A DNA stretch of 10,517 nt from positions 1 to 10,517 of the forward strand of contig JAITIG010000100.1 of NCBI GenBank assembly GCA_031279575.1. The letters run 5' to 3'. The translations under genes were made by a program, and so were the position numbers. Shown piece by piece: positions 1-6,190 of this stretch. The DNA is from Bifidobacteriaceae bacterium (GTDB lineage: Bacteria > Actinomycetota > Actinomycetes > Actinomycetales > WQXJ01). The notes beneath the pieces were generated by a model that saw only the letters and a program-made list of their open reading frames with translations, was not told where the DNA came from and did no database searches. Position 1 is the first letter of the stretch; every line of letters begins with the position of its first letter.

Positions 1-690
1 CCCCTCCGGCGGCCCCAGCCGGACGCGCCTCAACCGAACTCGCGTTTCCGCAGGTGAGCGCCCTGCGGCGGGCTGGGCCGGGCGGGACCCGGCCCACGCC
101 CCCGGCGCCAAGTCCACAGAACTCGCCTCAGCGGGGAGAAGTGTGGAGTTACGCGCACCGCTCCGGCGGCCCCAGCGCGTCCAGCCCCGCCCCAACTCGC
201 GTTTCCGCAGGTGAGCGCCCTACGGCAACCCCGACCGGGCCAGGGGCGGACAAGGTCCCCGGCGCCAAGTCCACAGAACTCGCCTCAGCGGGGAGAACTG
301 TAGAGTTACGCGCCGCCCATCGGCGGCCTCAGCCGGACCCGCCTAGACGCGGTCCGCGTTTGCGCAGGTGGGAGCGCTGCATCAGGCCAGACCGACTCGG
401 GGCCGGGCGCGGGGCCCGGCACCAAGTCCACAGAACTCGCCTCAGCGGGGAGAACTGTAGAGTTACGCGCACCGCTCCGGCGGCCCCAGCGCGTCCAGCC
501 CCGCCCCAACTCGCGTTTCCGCAGGTGAGCGCCCTGCGGCAACCCCGACCGGGCCAGGGCCGGCCCAGGTCCCCGGCGCCAAGTCCACAGAACTCGCCTC
601 GGCGGGGAGAAGTGTGGAGTTACGCGCCGCCCGCCGGCGGCCCCAGCCGGAGCCGCCCCGCTGCGGTCCGCGTTTGCGCAGGTGGGGGGT
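1..690. repeat. 157-bp tandem repeat array, about 4.4 units, continuing off the left edge
   Basis: Two landmarks recur at an exact 157-bp spacing with no indels. The block beginning AAGTCCACAGAACTCGCC starts at 110, 267, 424 and 581. The block CGCGTTT(C/G)CGCAGGTG starts at 41, 198, 355, 512 and 669. Each unit has a well conserved 47-bp core (see the separate entry) followed by a more variable GC-rich linker. The linkers come in two types: 161-266 and 475-580 differ at only four positions by my count, while 318-423 and 632-690 form a second type. The true repeat is therefore partly a 314-bp two-unit block. The array stops a few bases before the stop codon of the minus-strand permease gene at 695. 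Since 157 is not a multiple of three, each unit falls in a different reading frame, which argues against a coding repeat. The first unit may be incomplete because the window starts inside the array. Function unknown. Confidence 0.93.
424..470. repeat. Conserved imperfect-palindrome core of the 157-bp repeat (copies at 110-156, 267-313, 424-470, 581-627)
   Basis: Read on the minus strand, each core folds as a long imperfect hairpin. The outer arms are AACTCTACAG and CTGTGGACTT (one C/C mismatch, one T-G wobble), then a symmetric TT/TT mismatch, then an inner CTC...GAG stem closed by a short GCTGA loop. The four copies vary mainly in one arm: copies 2 and 3 have CTGTAGAG where copies 1 and 4 have GTGTGGAG on the plus strand. 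One variant improves one pair (T-G to C-G) and breaks another. The shape suits either a dyad DNA-binding site or an RNA hairpin. The pentamer CCACA and its inverse TGTGG in copies 1 and 4 resemble parts of actinobacterial DnaA boxes (TTGTCCACA), matching 7 of 9 bases at best. No T-run follows, so it is not a classical intrinsic terminator. Confidence 0.75.
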
Positions 691-694
691 GGGG

Positions 695-1501
695 TTAGTC
701 TTTGACGGCGCCTTCTAGCATGCCGCGGATGAAGTGGCGCTGGAGGAAGAGGTAGACAATCACCACCGGCAGCGCCACCATCACGGCGGCCGCCGCCAGC
801 AGCGCCTCGTCGGTGGTGTGCTGACCTTGGAAGAAGGCCAGGCCTTGGGGCATCGTGCGCATCTTGCCGGTCGGGGACATGATCAGCGGGATCAGGAACT
901 CGTTCCAGGTCCACATGAACACCAGCACCGTCAAAGTGACGATGGCGGGCCGCGCGACAGGCAGTTGGACCGACCACAGCGCGCGCAGCGGCCCGGCCCC
1001 GTCCAGTTTGGCGGCCTCGGCGATGGCCCGGTTGGAGGACCGGAAATAGGTTCGCATCCAATAGGTGCCAAAGGCGGTCGACATGGCCGCCTGCGGCATA
1101 GCGACAGCGAACAAGCTATCGGTCAAACCCAGCGCGCGCAGGTCAAAAAACAGCGGTATAACAATCGCCTCGGCCGGCACCATAATCCCCAGCAAGAAGA
1201 GGTAGAACAAGGTCTGGGCGCCCCGGAAGCGCATTGTGCCGAGCGCGTACCCGGCCATGATCGACACCACCAGGGAGATTGCGAGCACCGTCAAGGTGAC
1301 CAGCAAGGAGTTGGCCAGGTAGCGGTCGAATCTCGCCTCGACCCAGGCTTCGGCGAAGTTGCCCCAGCGCATCCCGCCAGTCCCGCCGCCCGGCGGCGGG
1401 GCGAAGGCGGCCTGCGCAATGTTCAGCAGCGGCAGCAGGATGGAACTGGCGAAGATCGCCAGCACCAGGTAGTTCATGGCGCGCTCAAACCGGGAGATCA
1501 T
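695..1501 (-). CDS. Carbohydrate ABC transporter permease, MalG type
   Basis: A 268-aa inner-membrane subunit of a binding-protein-dependent sugar importer; with the MalF-type partner encoded just upstream it would form the translocation pore. Hydrophobic segments fall near residues 9-30, 62-84, 97-118, 125-145, 185-207 and 234-254, the usual six. The cytoplasmic EAA loop, which docks the ATPase, is at about 161-185 (AEAAKLDGAGPLRALW). Length is normal for the family. The ATG at 1499-1501 overlaps the upstream permease's TGA as ATGA, which points to translational coupling and fixes the start over a much longer open frame that continues upstream. It is the last gene of the operon; its stop codon lies only a few bases from the 157-bp repeat array. 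No ATPase gene is present in the operon, so a shared MsiK-like ATPase encoded elsewhere is expected. The transported sugar cannot be read from this subunit. Confidence 0.93.
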   Translation of the reverse strand: MISRFERAMNYLVLAIFASSILLPLLNIAQAAFAPPPGGGTGGMRWGNFAEAWVEARFDRYLANSLLVTLTVLAISLVVSIMAGYALGTMRFRGAQTLFYLFLLGIMVPAEAIVIPLFFDLRALGLTDSLFAVAMPQAAMSTAFGTYWMRTYFRSSNRAIAEAAKLDGAGPLRALWSVQLPVARPAIVTLTVLVFMWTWNEFLIPLIMSPTGKMRTMPQGLAFFQGQHTTDEALLAAAAVMVALPVVIVYLFLQRHFIRGMLEGAVKD

Positions 1502-2721
1502 GCGGTCGCCCTGTCCGCCGCCCGGTTGACCCCAAAGTTGATCAGGAAGATGATCGCGGTCAGGGTCACTCCGATAGCCGAGGCCATGCCGACCTCGTGC
1601 AGCTTGAACGCGTGGTTGTAGACCTGGTAGGAGGGCACCACGGTGCTGCCGCCCGGCCCGCCGGAGGTGGTCATGTAGACCAGGTCGAAGGTTTTCAAGG
1701 CGGCCACAATGGTCAAGGTCAGCCCCACCGCGATCTCGCCCACAATGTGCGGCAGGGTGACGGCAAAGAACTCGCGGATGGCTCCGGCGCCGTCCAGGCG
1801 GGCGGATTCGTAGAGGTCGCGGTTGATTTTCGACATGCCGGACAGCAGCAGCACTGTCATCAGGCCGATTTGCACCCAGGTGCCGATCAGCCCAATGGCC
1901 GGCAAGGCGAAGGTGTAGGAGCCGAGCCAGTCCTGCGCGGCGCCGCCCAGGCCGAGGGCTCGCAGAGCCTGGTTGAGGTCGCCGTTGTAGGCGTAGATGC
2001 CGCGCCAGGCGGTCGCCACCACCACCATGGCGATGACCTGCGGCAGGAACACAACGGTGCGGAAAAAGCCCAGGCCGCGCACTTTGGCCCGGTTCAGCAC
2101 CGCCGCCAGCGCCAGGCCGATGCCGAGTGGCAGCGCGCAGTAGAACAAGATCAGCACCAGCGCGTGGGCAAAGCCGCCGCGCAGGGCTGGGTCGGCCACA
2201 ATTTCGGCGTAGTTCCCCAACCCCGCAAACCGGCCCAGGCTGAGCCCGTCCCAGTCGAACAGGGACAGGTGGACGGCCCGTCCCAGCGGGTAAAGCAGGA
2301 ACAGGCTGTAGACGGCCAGGGCCGGGGCCACCAGCAGGTAGGGGGTGGCTGGATGGTGGTCCCGCCGGCCCCGCCGCCGCCACCCCCGCCCACCCGGCGG
2401 CGGAACCGAGGCGGAGGGCGGAGCGCGGCGAACCGTCCTGCGCCCAGCCGCCAGGACGATGCCGCCGCCCCCAGCCGCCGCCGTCGCGTCGCCCGCCCGG
2501 CCATCCCCGCCGGCCGCGCCGCCCGCACGGACGGTCCCCTGACCCCGGCGAATGGCCGGCTCGCCGCCGCCCCCCGCCGCCGCCGCCGCGCCGCCCGCCC
2601 GGGCGGTCGCCTGACCCAGGCCAACGGCCGGCTCGCCGCCGCCCCGGGCCTTGCCGGGCGCATGGCCGGCGCCGCCGGCCGCGCCGGGCGCTGGCTGGCT
2701 GGGCGGCCGCTTGCTCGCCAC
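1498..2721 (-). CDS. Carbohydrate ABC transporter permease, MalF type, with long low-complexity N-terminal extension
   Basis: A 407-aa frame. Residues from about 125 onward are a normal MalF-type permease: TM1 at PYLLVAPALAVYSLFLLYPL, further hydrophobic segments, and the EAA loop at about 303-325 (LYESARLDGAGAIREFFAV). It pairs with the MalG-type permease downstream (ATGA overlap). The first ~120 residues are unusual, almost only G, A, R and P, with a duplicated 24-residue block (residues 26-49 and 50-73, each with GGGEPA...RAGGAA). Such permeases usually begin with a short basic tail before TM1. The assigned start is GTG at 2721, 14 nt after the stop of the binding-protein gene; AGGAG lies only 1 nt before it, a poor spacing. 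I found no later ATG or GTG before TM1 in this frame, so either the extension is translated, a rare start codon is used, or a frame error hides the real start. The permease identity is firm; the start is not. Confidence 0.88.
   Translation of the reverse strand: MASKRPPSQPAPGAAGGAGHAPGKARGGGEPAVGLGQATARAGGAAAAAGGGGEPAIRRGQGTVRAGGAAGGDGRAGDATAAAGGGGIVLAAGRRTVRRAPPSASVPPPGGRGWRRRGRRDHHPATPYLLVAPALAVYSLFLLYPLGRAVHLSLFDWDGLSLGRFAGLGNYAEIVADPALRGGFAHALVLILFYCALPLGIGLALAAVLNRAKVRGLGFFRTVVFLPQVIAMVVVATAWRGIYAYNGDLNQALRALGLGGAAQDWLGSYTFALPAIGLIGTWVQIGLMTVLLLSGMSKINRDLYESARLDGAGAIREFFAVTLPHIVGEIAVGLTLTIVAALKTFDLVYMTTSGGPGGSTVVPSYQVYNHAFKLHEVGMASAIGVTLTAIIFLINFGVNRAADRATA
2503..2646 (-). repeat. 72-bp tandem duplication inside the MalF-type permease gene
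   Basis: Two adjacent 72-bp blocks (2575-2646 and 2503-2574) are visibly alike. Both contain, on the plus strand, CGGCTCGCCGCCGCCCC preceded by a CTGACCC segment and GCCGCCCGC. They encode the two G/E/P/A/R-rich 24-residue repeats at residues 26-49 and 50-73. A third, more decayed copy can be seen further into the gene (around residues 84-99, GGGG...RRTVRRA). The unit is a multiple of three, so gain or loss keeps the frame. Confidence 0.75.
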
Positions 2722-2735
2722 GCTCCTACCGGGCT

Positions 2736-4115
2736 CTAGCCGGTGAATGCGGCATAGTCTGCTTGGAGGCGGTCCAGGAACGCCTGCGGCGTGGTCTTAG
2801 CCGCCAGGAGATCTTGCAGGCCCGGTTGGAGGGCGTCGGCTCCGAAGGTCGGTGTGGCCCAATCGAGGTAGGGCAGCAGGGACCCGGTCTCGGAGGCGGC
2901 GCCGAAGGCCGCGAAGATGTCGGCTTGGACCGGCTGGCCGGCGGGGACCAGGTTTTGGGCCCCGAGCACGGGGATGTTGCCGGTCTCGGCCAGGATCTTC
3001 ATGGCCTCGTCGGAGGTGATGTAGTCGATGAAGGCGGCCGCGGCATCGGCGTGCTTGGACCCGGAGGTGATGGCGAACGGCAATGAGGTCCCGCCGGTGG
3101 TGGCGATGGGGCCGCCGGCCGCGGCCGGCGGCGGGGCGAAGAAGCCCGCATTGGCGCCCATGGCCTCGTTCAAGGTGGCCCCGTTCCAGGATCCGGCCAG
3201 CATGAACACTCCGGTCCCGGCGGCGAAGTCTTCCGCCGCTTGGGCGTCGCCGGCCCCGGCGTAGCCGTCGTTGAAGTAGCCTTGGGCGGCCCAGTCGGCC
3301 AGTTCGGTGGCGGCGGCCAGGTTCTCGGCCGTGGTCCAGGAGGCTCCGGCGTTGCCCATGCCGAGCAGGTTGACTTGGTCGGCTGGGACATAGGCCCCTT
3401 GGATTGGCCCGAAGACGTGTACGGCGGGCCAGCCCTCAACGTTGCCCAGCATGAGGGGGACTTCGCCGGCGGCTTTGGCGGCGGCCAGCGCGGCGCCGAA
3501 TTCGGCCCAGCTTTGCGGTATGTCAAGGCCCAGGTCGGCCAGTTTGGCTCGGTTGTAGAAGACGCCCACAATCTCCCCGGCCTGCGGCAGGCCGTACAGG
3601 TTGCCGCTGCCGAACTGCGCGCCATCGGCCGAGTAGGTCATGTTCTTCAGGACGGTTTCGGGGAAGCGGTCGCGCCAGCCGTAGGCCTCGGCGTAGGGCT
3701 CGAGCGAGAGCAGTTGGCCGGCCCCGACAAAGGTGCCCATGTCGGAGCGCGAGTTGTTGGCCTGGACAATATCCGGCGGGTTCGGGTCTGACAGAGCCAG
3801 GCCCAGGGTGGTCGTCAAATCATCAAATGATTGCTCGACGCGATTGATGGTGACATTGGGATATTTGTCTTGGAAGCCGTCGACGAGTTGTTGGAACTGG
3901 GAGGCTTGGGCGTCCCGCACCTCCTGGTCCCACAAGATCAGCTCGAGCTCGCCCATGGAGGCGACGTCCTGGTTGACGCCGGCGCCGGAGGTCGGGCCGG
4001 ATGCGGCGGGGGTGTCGTTTGGCTCGGAGCCGGGGGTGCAGGCGGCCAGGCTGGCCGCGACTGCCAGGACGGCCGCGCCGGCCGCCAGCCGGCGCGCGTG
4101 GTTATTCGGTTTCAT
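2736..4115 (-). CDS. Sugar ABC transporter substrate-binding lipoprotein (family 1 extracellular solute-binding protein)
   Basis: A 459-aa extracytoplasmic receptor that would capture the sugar outside the membrane and deliver it to the two permeases encoded directly after it. The N-terminus is a clear lipoprotein signal: basic start (MKPNNHARR), a hydrophobic stretch at 10-24, then lipobox LAAC with the lipidated cysteine at residue 26. A Ser/Thr/Pro/Gly-rich linker follows (27-50). The mature domain shows family-1 features: LILWDQEV at about 59-66, a DIVQANNSRSDMGTF segment near 115-129, GLPQAGEIVGVFYNRAKL at about 175-192, and the late SDEAMKILAETGNIPV segment near 368-383. ATG at 4115 has a good ribosome site (GGAAAGGG, about 5 nt away) and starts 14 nt inside the end of the kinase gene. 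Length is typical. The ligand is not readable; neighbours suggest an amino-sugar or beta-linked oligosaccharide. Confidence 0.95.
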   Translation of the reverse strand: MKPNNHARRLAAGAAVLAVAASLAACTPGSEPNDTPAASGPTSGAGVNQDVASMGELELILWDQEVRDAQASQFQQLVDGFQDKYPNVTINRVEQSFDDLTTTLGLALSDPNPPDIVQANNSRSDMGTFVGAGQLLSLEPYAEAYGWRDRFPETVLKNMTYSADGAQFGSGNLYGLPQAGEIVGVFYNRAKLADLGLDIPQSWAEFGAALAAAKAAGEVPLMLGNVEGWPAVHVFGPIQGAYVPADQVNLLGMGNAGASWTTAENLAAATELADWAAQGYFNDGYAGAGDAQAAEDFAAGTGVFMLAGSWNGATLNEAMGANAGFFAPPPAAAGGPIATTGGTSLPFAITSGSKHADAAAAFIDYITSDEAMKILAETGNIPVLGAQNLVPAGQPVQADIFAAFGAASETGSLLPYLDWATPTFGADALQPGLQDLLAAKTTPQAFLDRLQADYAAFTG

Positions 4116-5202
4116 GTTGCCCTTTCCTTGGTGGGTTGTCGGCGTCGGAGTGCCGGGCGATCGTGGCGGTCGCCCGGCGGGTAGAAGTGGCTGCGCCATC
4201 TGGCAGGACGGCGTCGAGGAAGGCGTAATCCAAGGCGAGTTTACGGGCCGCGGCCTCGCCGCGCTTGGCGCGCCGCCCGGTCGCCTCCCACCAGTCGGCG
4301 ATGTCGCCCCAACCGGGCGCCGCCAGCGAGCCGCCAAATTGCTGCACGGACAGCGCCGCGGCCAGCACGCCAAAGCGGAGGCGCTGGTCCAACGGCCAGC
4401 CTTGGAGGCTGGCGGTGGTGAAGGCGGCGCCAAAGACGTCGCCTGCCCCGGTCGGGTCGATGGCCTCGACCGCCAGGGCGGGGACGTGGGCCAACTCGCC
4501 GGTCCCGGCGTCGAAGGCGGTCACGCCGCGGCCGCCTTCGGTGACCACGGCCAGCTCGACCAGTTGGCCCAGTTGGCGGGCGGCGCCGGCCGGGGTCTCG
4601 GCGCCGGTGTAGGCCTGGGCCTCGGCGGCGTTGGGCATGAAGCAGTAGCAAGAGCCGATGGCGTCGAGCCGGCCTAGGTCCCAGCGGCCGGAATCGTCCC
4701 AGCCGACGTCCGCGAAGACCAGGGTGCCTTGCCGGCTGAACGGCGCCCACCAGGAGGCCTCGCCGGGGGTGAGCGAGGCGATGACGGCCCTGGGCGGGCT
4801 GGCTCCGGCGACCAGGCGGTCGGTTTGGACTGGGTGGCAGTGGCCGTGGGTGACCATGGCGCGGTCGCCGCCGTAGGCCAGCGACACGGTGACCGGCGAG
4901 TGCCAGTTGGGGCAGGTGCGCGAGTTGGCCAGGTCGACTCCCTCGGCGGCGAGGACTTCCCAGCACCATTGGCCGTAGCCGTCCTCGGAGAAGCAGCTGG
5001 CCAGGGCGGTTTTGAGGCCGAGCCGGGTGCAGGCCACGGCCAGGTTGGCGATTCCCCCCGGCGAGGTGCCCAGGCCCTCGCTCCAGACTTCCTCGCCGGG
5101 CGCGGGCGGGCGGGGCAGGCCGGTGAAGATGATGTCGCAGAAGACGATCCCGGCCAGCATGACGTCCGCGCCGCTTGGCGCCGGCGGGGGCTGGGCGTTC
5201 AC
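4102..5202 (-). CDS. PfkB-family carbohydrate kinase
   Basis: A 366-aa cytoplasmic sugar kinase of the ribokinase/PfkB superfamily, ATP-dependent. The N-terminal substrate motif SPGGIANLAVACTRLGL lies at 47-63. NAAE at 191-194 matches the NxxE Mg/phosphate motif. The anion-hole/catalytic signature DPTGAGDVFGAAF is at 249-261, with the general-base Asp at 255; the second position is Pro where Thr is commoner. The C-terminal ~50 residues (from about 312) are a polar, basic tail past the usual fold. GTG at 5202 was chosen because AAAGGA lies about 5 nt upstream; an ATG overlapping this GTG is followed at once by TGA, and the next in-frame ATG (5160) lacks a ribosome site. It is the first gene of the importer operon; its last 14 nt overlap the binding-protein start. 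It probably phosphorylates the imported sugar or a breakdown product for the GH4 enzyme. The sequence does not tell the substrate. Confidence 0.92.
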   Translation of the reverse strand: MNAQPPPAPSGADVMLAGIVFCDIIFTGLPRPPAPGEEVWSEGLGTSPGGIANLAVACTRLGLKTALASCFSEDGYGQWCWEVLAAEGVDLANSRTCPNWHSPVTVSLAYGGDRAMVTHGHCHPVQTDRLVAGASPPRAVIASLTPGEASWWAPFSRQGTLVFADVGWDDSGRWDLGRLDAIGSCYCFMPNAAEAQAYTGAETPAGAARQLGQLVELAVVTEGGRGVTAFDAGTGELAHVPALAVEAIDPTGAGDVFGAAFTTASLQGWPLDQRLRFGVLAAALSVQQFGGSLAAPGWGDIADWWEATGRRAKRGEAAARKLALDYAFLDAVLPDGAATSTRRATATIARHSDADNPPRKGQHETE

Positions 5203-5372
5203 ATCGGTCCTTTCTGCTGGCCTTGCGGGGGCCGTCTGCCGCGGCGGGCGGGCGGCGCGGCCCGGGGCGAACCGAGCCTCCGCCGCTGCCCTGGGGCGGC
5301 CGCCGCGCCTGCGCCGGCGCGGGCTGGGGCCGCCTGGTTGGGGAGCGGGGTTGCTTAGCGCGCTTGGCCTCA

Positions 5373-5400
5373 ACTTTACATGACGCGAAATGGAATGCAA
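5373..5400 (-). promoter_or_regulatory. Candidate sigma-70-type promoter for the kinase/importer operon
   Basis: On the minus strand, TTGCAT (5395-5400) and TAAAGT (5373-5378) are separated by 16 bp, within the only AT-rich patch of the 211-bp gap between the divergent kinase and regulator genes. It would give a leader of about 165 nt before the GTG at 5202. That leader is very GC-rich and contains short perfect palindromes (GGCGGCCGCC at 5295-5304, GCGCCGGCGC at 5311-5320). An 8-bp palindrome AGCGCGCT (5357-5364), just downstream of the -10, and a GTGAC/GTCAC dyad (5435-5439 and 5450-5454) are possible DeoR operators, with weak support. Confidence 0.4.
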
Positions 5401-5413
5401 CGCTCGGTCTTGA

Positions 5414-6190
5414 ATGAAGCTGCGTGATACCGTTGTGACCGTGTTGAGCGTCACCCGCCAGGCGGCGATCCTGAAAACCGTGCGCCACAACGGCGAGGTC
5501 TCGGTGACGGGCCTGGCGCAGGAACTGGGGGTCTCGGCATCGACCATCCGGCGGGACTTGGACGCCTTGTCGCAGCGGGGGGAGCTGAGGCGGGTGCGCG
5601 GCGGCTCGGTGGTCGAGGCGGACCCGGTGCCGTTCGACGAGGTGGCGCGGGTGGGCGGGGCGGACCGCGAGGCCGTGGCCCGGCGCGCCGCCCAACTGGT
5701 GCCCGATGGCGCCGTGGTGGTGCTCGACATCGGCACCACCACCGCCCGGCTGGCCCACCACCTGCGCGGGCGCGCCATCACCGTGATCACCGCCTCGCTG
5801 GCGGCGGTGCGCGAGTTGGAGACCCAGGACTCCCCCGAAGTGGTGGTGCTGGGCGGCGTGCTGCGCCGGACCTACCATTCCTTGGTCGGCAGTTTGACCA
5901 CCGACGCCCTCAGTTTGCTGCGGGCCGACATGTGCTTCATGTCGATGTCCGGCATCGGGCCGGATGGCATGGTGATGGATGACACGGGCATGGAAGTGCC
6001 GGTCAAACGGGCCATGCTGGCCGCCGCGGACCGCCGCGTGGCGCTGGCCACCAGGAGCAAGTTCCCCGGCACGGGCATGGTGGCGGTGGCGCGGCTGGGG
6101 GCGGGCGACGCGCTGGTGACCAACGCCGAATCCGACCGGGCGGCGCTGGACTCGCTGCGGCAGGCCGGCGTGGAGGTGATTTTGGCGTGA
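5414..6190 (+). CDS. DeoR/GlpR-family transcriptional regulator
   Basis: A 258-aa sugar-phosphate-responsive repressor. The N-terminal DeoR winged HTH spans about 15-65: RQAAILKTV, then GEVSVTGLAQELGVSASTIRRDLDAL in two parts around residues 27-52 (recognition helix near 41-50), and the wing GELRRVRGGSV at 56-66. The C-terminal DeoR sensor domain (about 80-250) has DIGTTT at 105-110, the phosphosugar-binding loop, plus VVVLGGVLRR at 143-152 and EVPVKRAM at 194-201. ATG at 5414 is assigned, but no strong ribosome site precedes it; GTG at 5441 is in frame and would begin closer to the usual RQ..I start of this family. It is divergent from the kinase/importer operon and overlaps the GH4 start by GTGA, so it probably represses both units, with an effector such as a phosphorylated sugar made by the kinase (inference). 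Confidence 0.94.
   Translation: MKLRDTVVTVLSVTRQAAILKTVRHNGEVSVTGLAQELGVSASTIRRDLDALSQRGELRRVRGGSVVEADPVPFDEVARVGGADREAVARRAAQLVPDGAVVVLDIGTTTARLAHHLRGRAITVITASLAAVRELETQDSPEVVVLGGVLRRTYHSLVGSLTTDALSLLRADMCFMSMSGIGPDGMVMDDTGMEVPVKRAMLAAADRRVALATRSKFPGTGMVAVARLGAGDALVTNAESDRAALDSLRQAGVEVILA

Noticed and set aside
1..690. CRISPR array
   Set aside because: The unit is 157 bp, the linkers are themselves repeated, and there are no unique spacers or cas genes.
54..698. Plus-strand open frame of 214 codons across the repeat array
   Set aside because: It is open only because the DNA is GC-rich. The 157-bp period shifts the frame at each unit, so successive units do not encode the same peptide, and no domain is recognisable.
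1597..2739. Plus-strand open frame opposite the MalF-type permease
   Set aside because: It mirrors a gene with clear transmembrane segments and an EAA motif; its own product is low-complexity without family features.
3733..4677. Plus-strand open frame spanning the binding-protein and kinase genes
   Set aside because: Antisense shadow across two well-identified minus-strand genes, with no recognisable motifs.
4241..5878. Long minus-strand frame over the kinase, promoter gap and regulator
   Set aside because: It is a different frame from the kinase motifs, crosses the AT-rich promoter region, and gives an R/P/H/G-rich product typical of GC-rich shadows.
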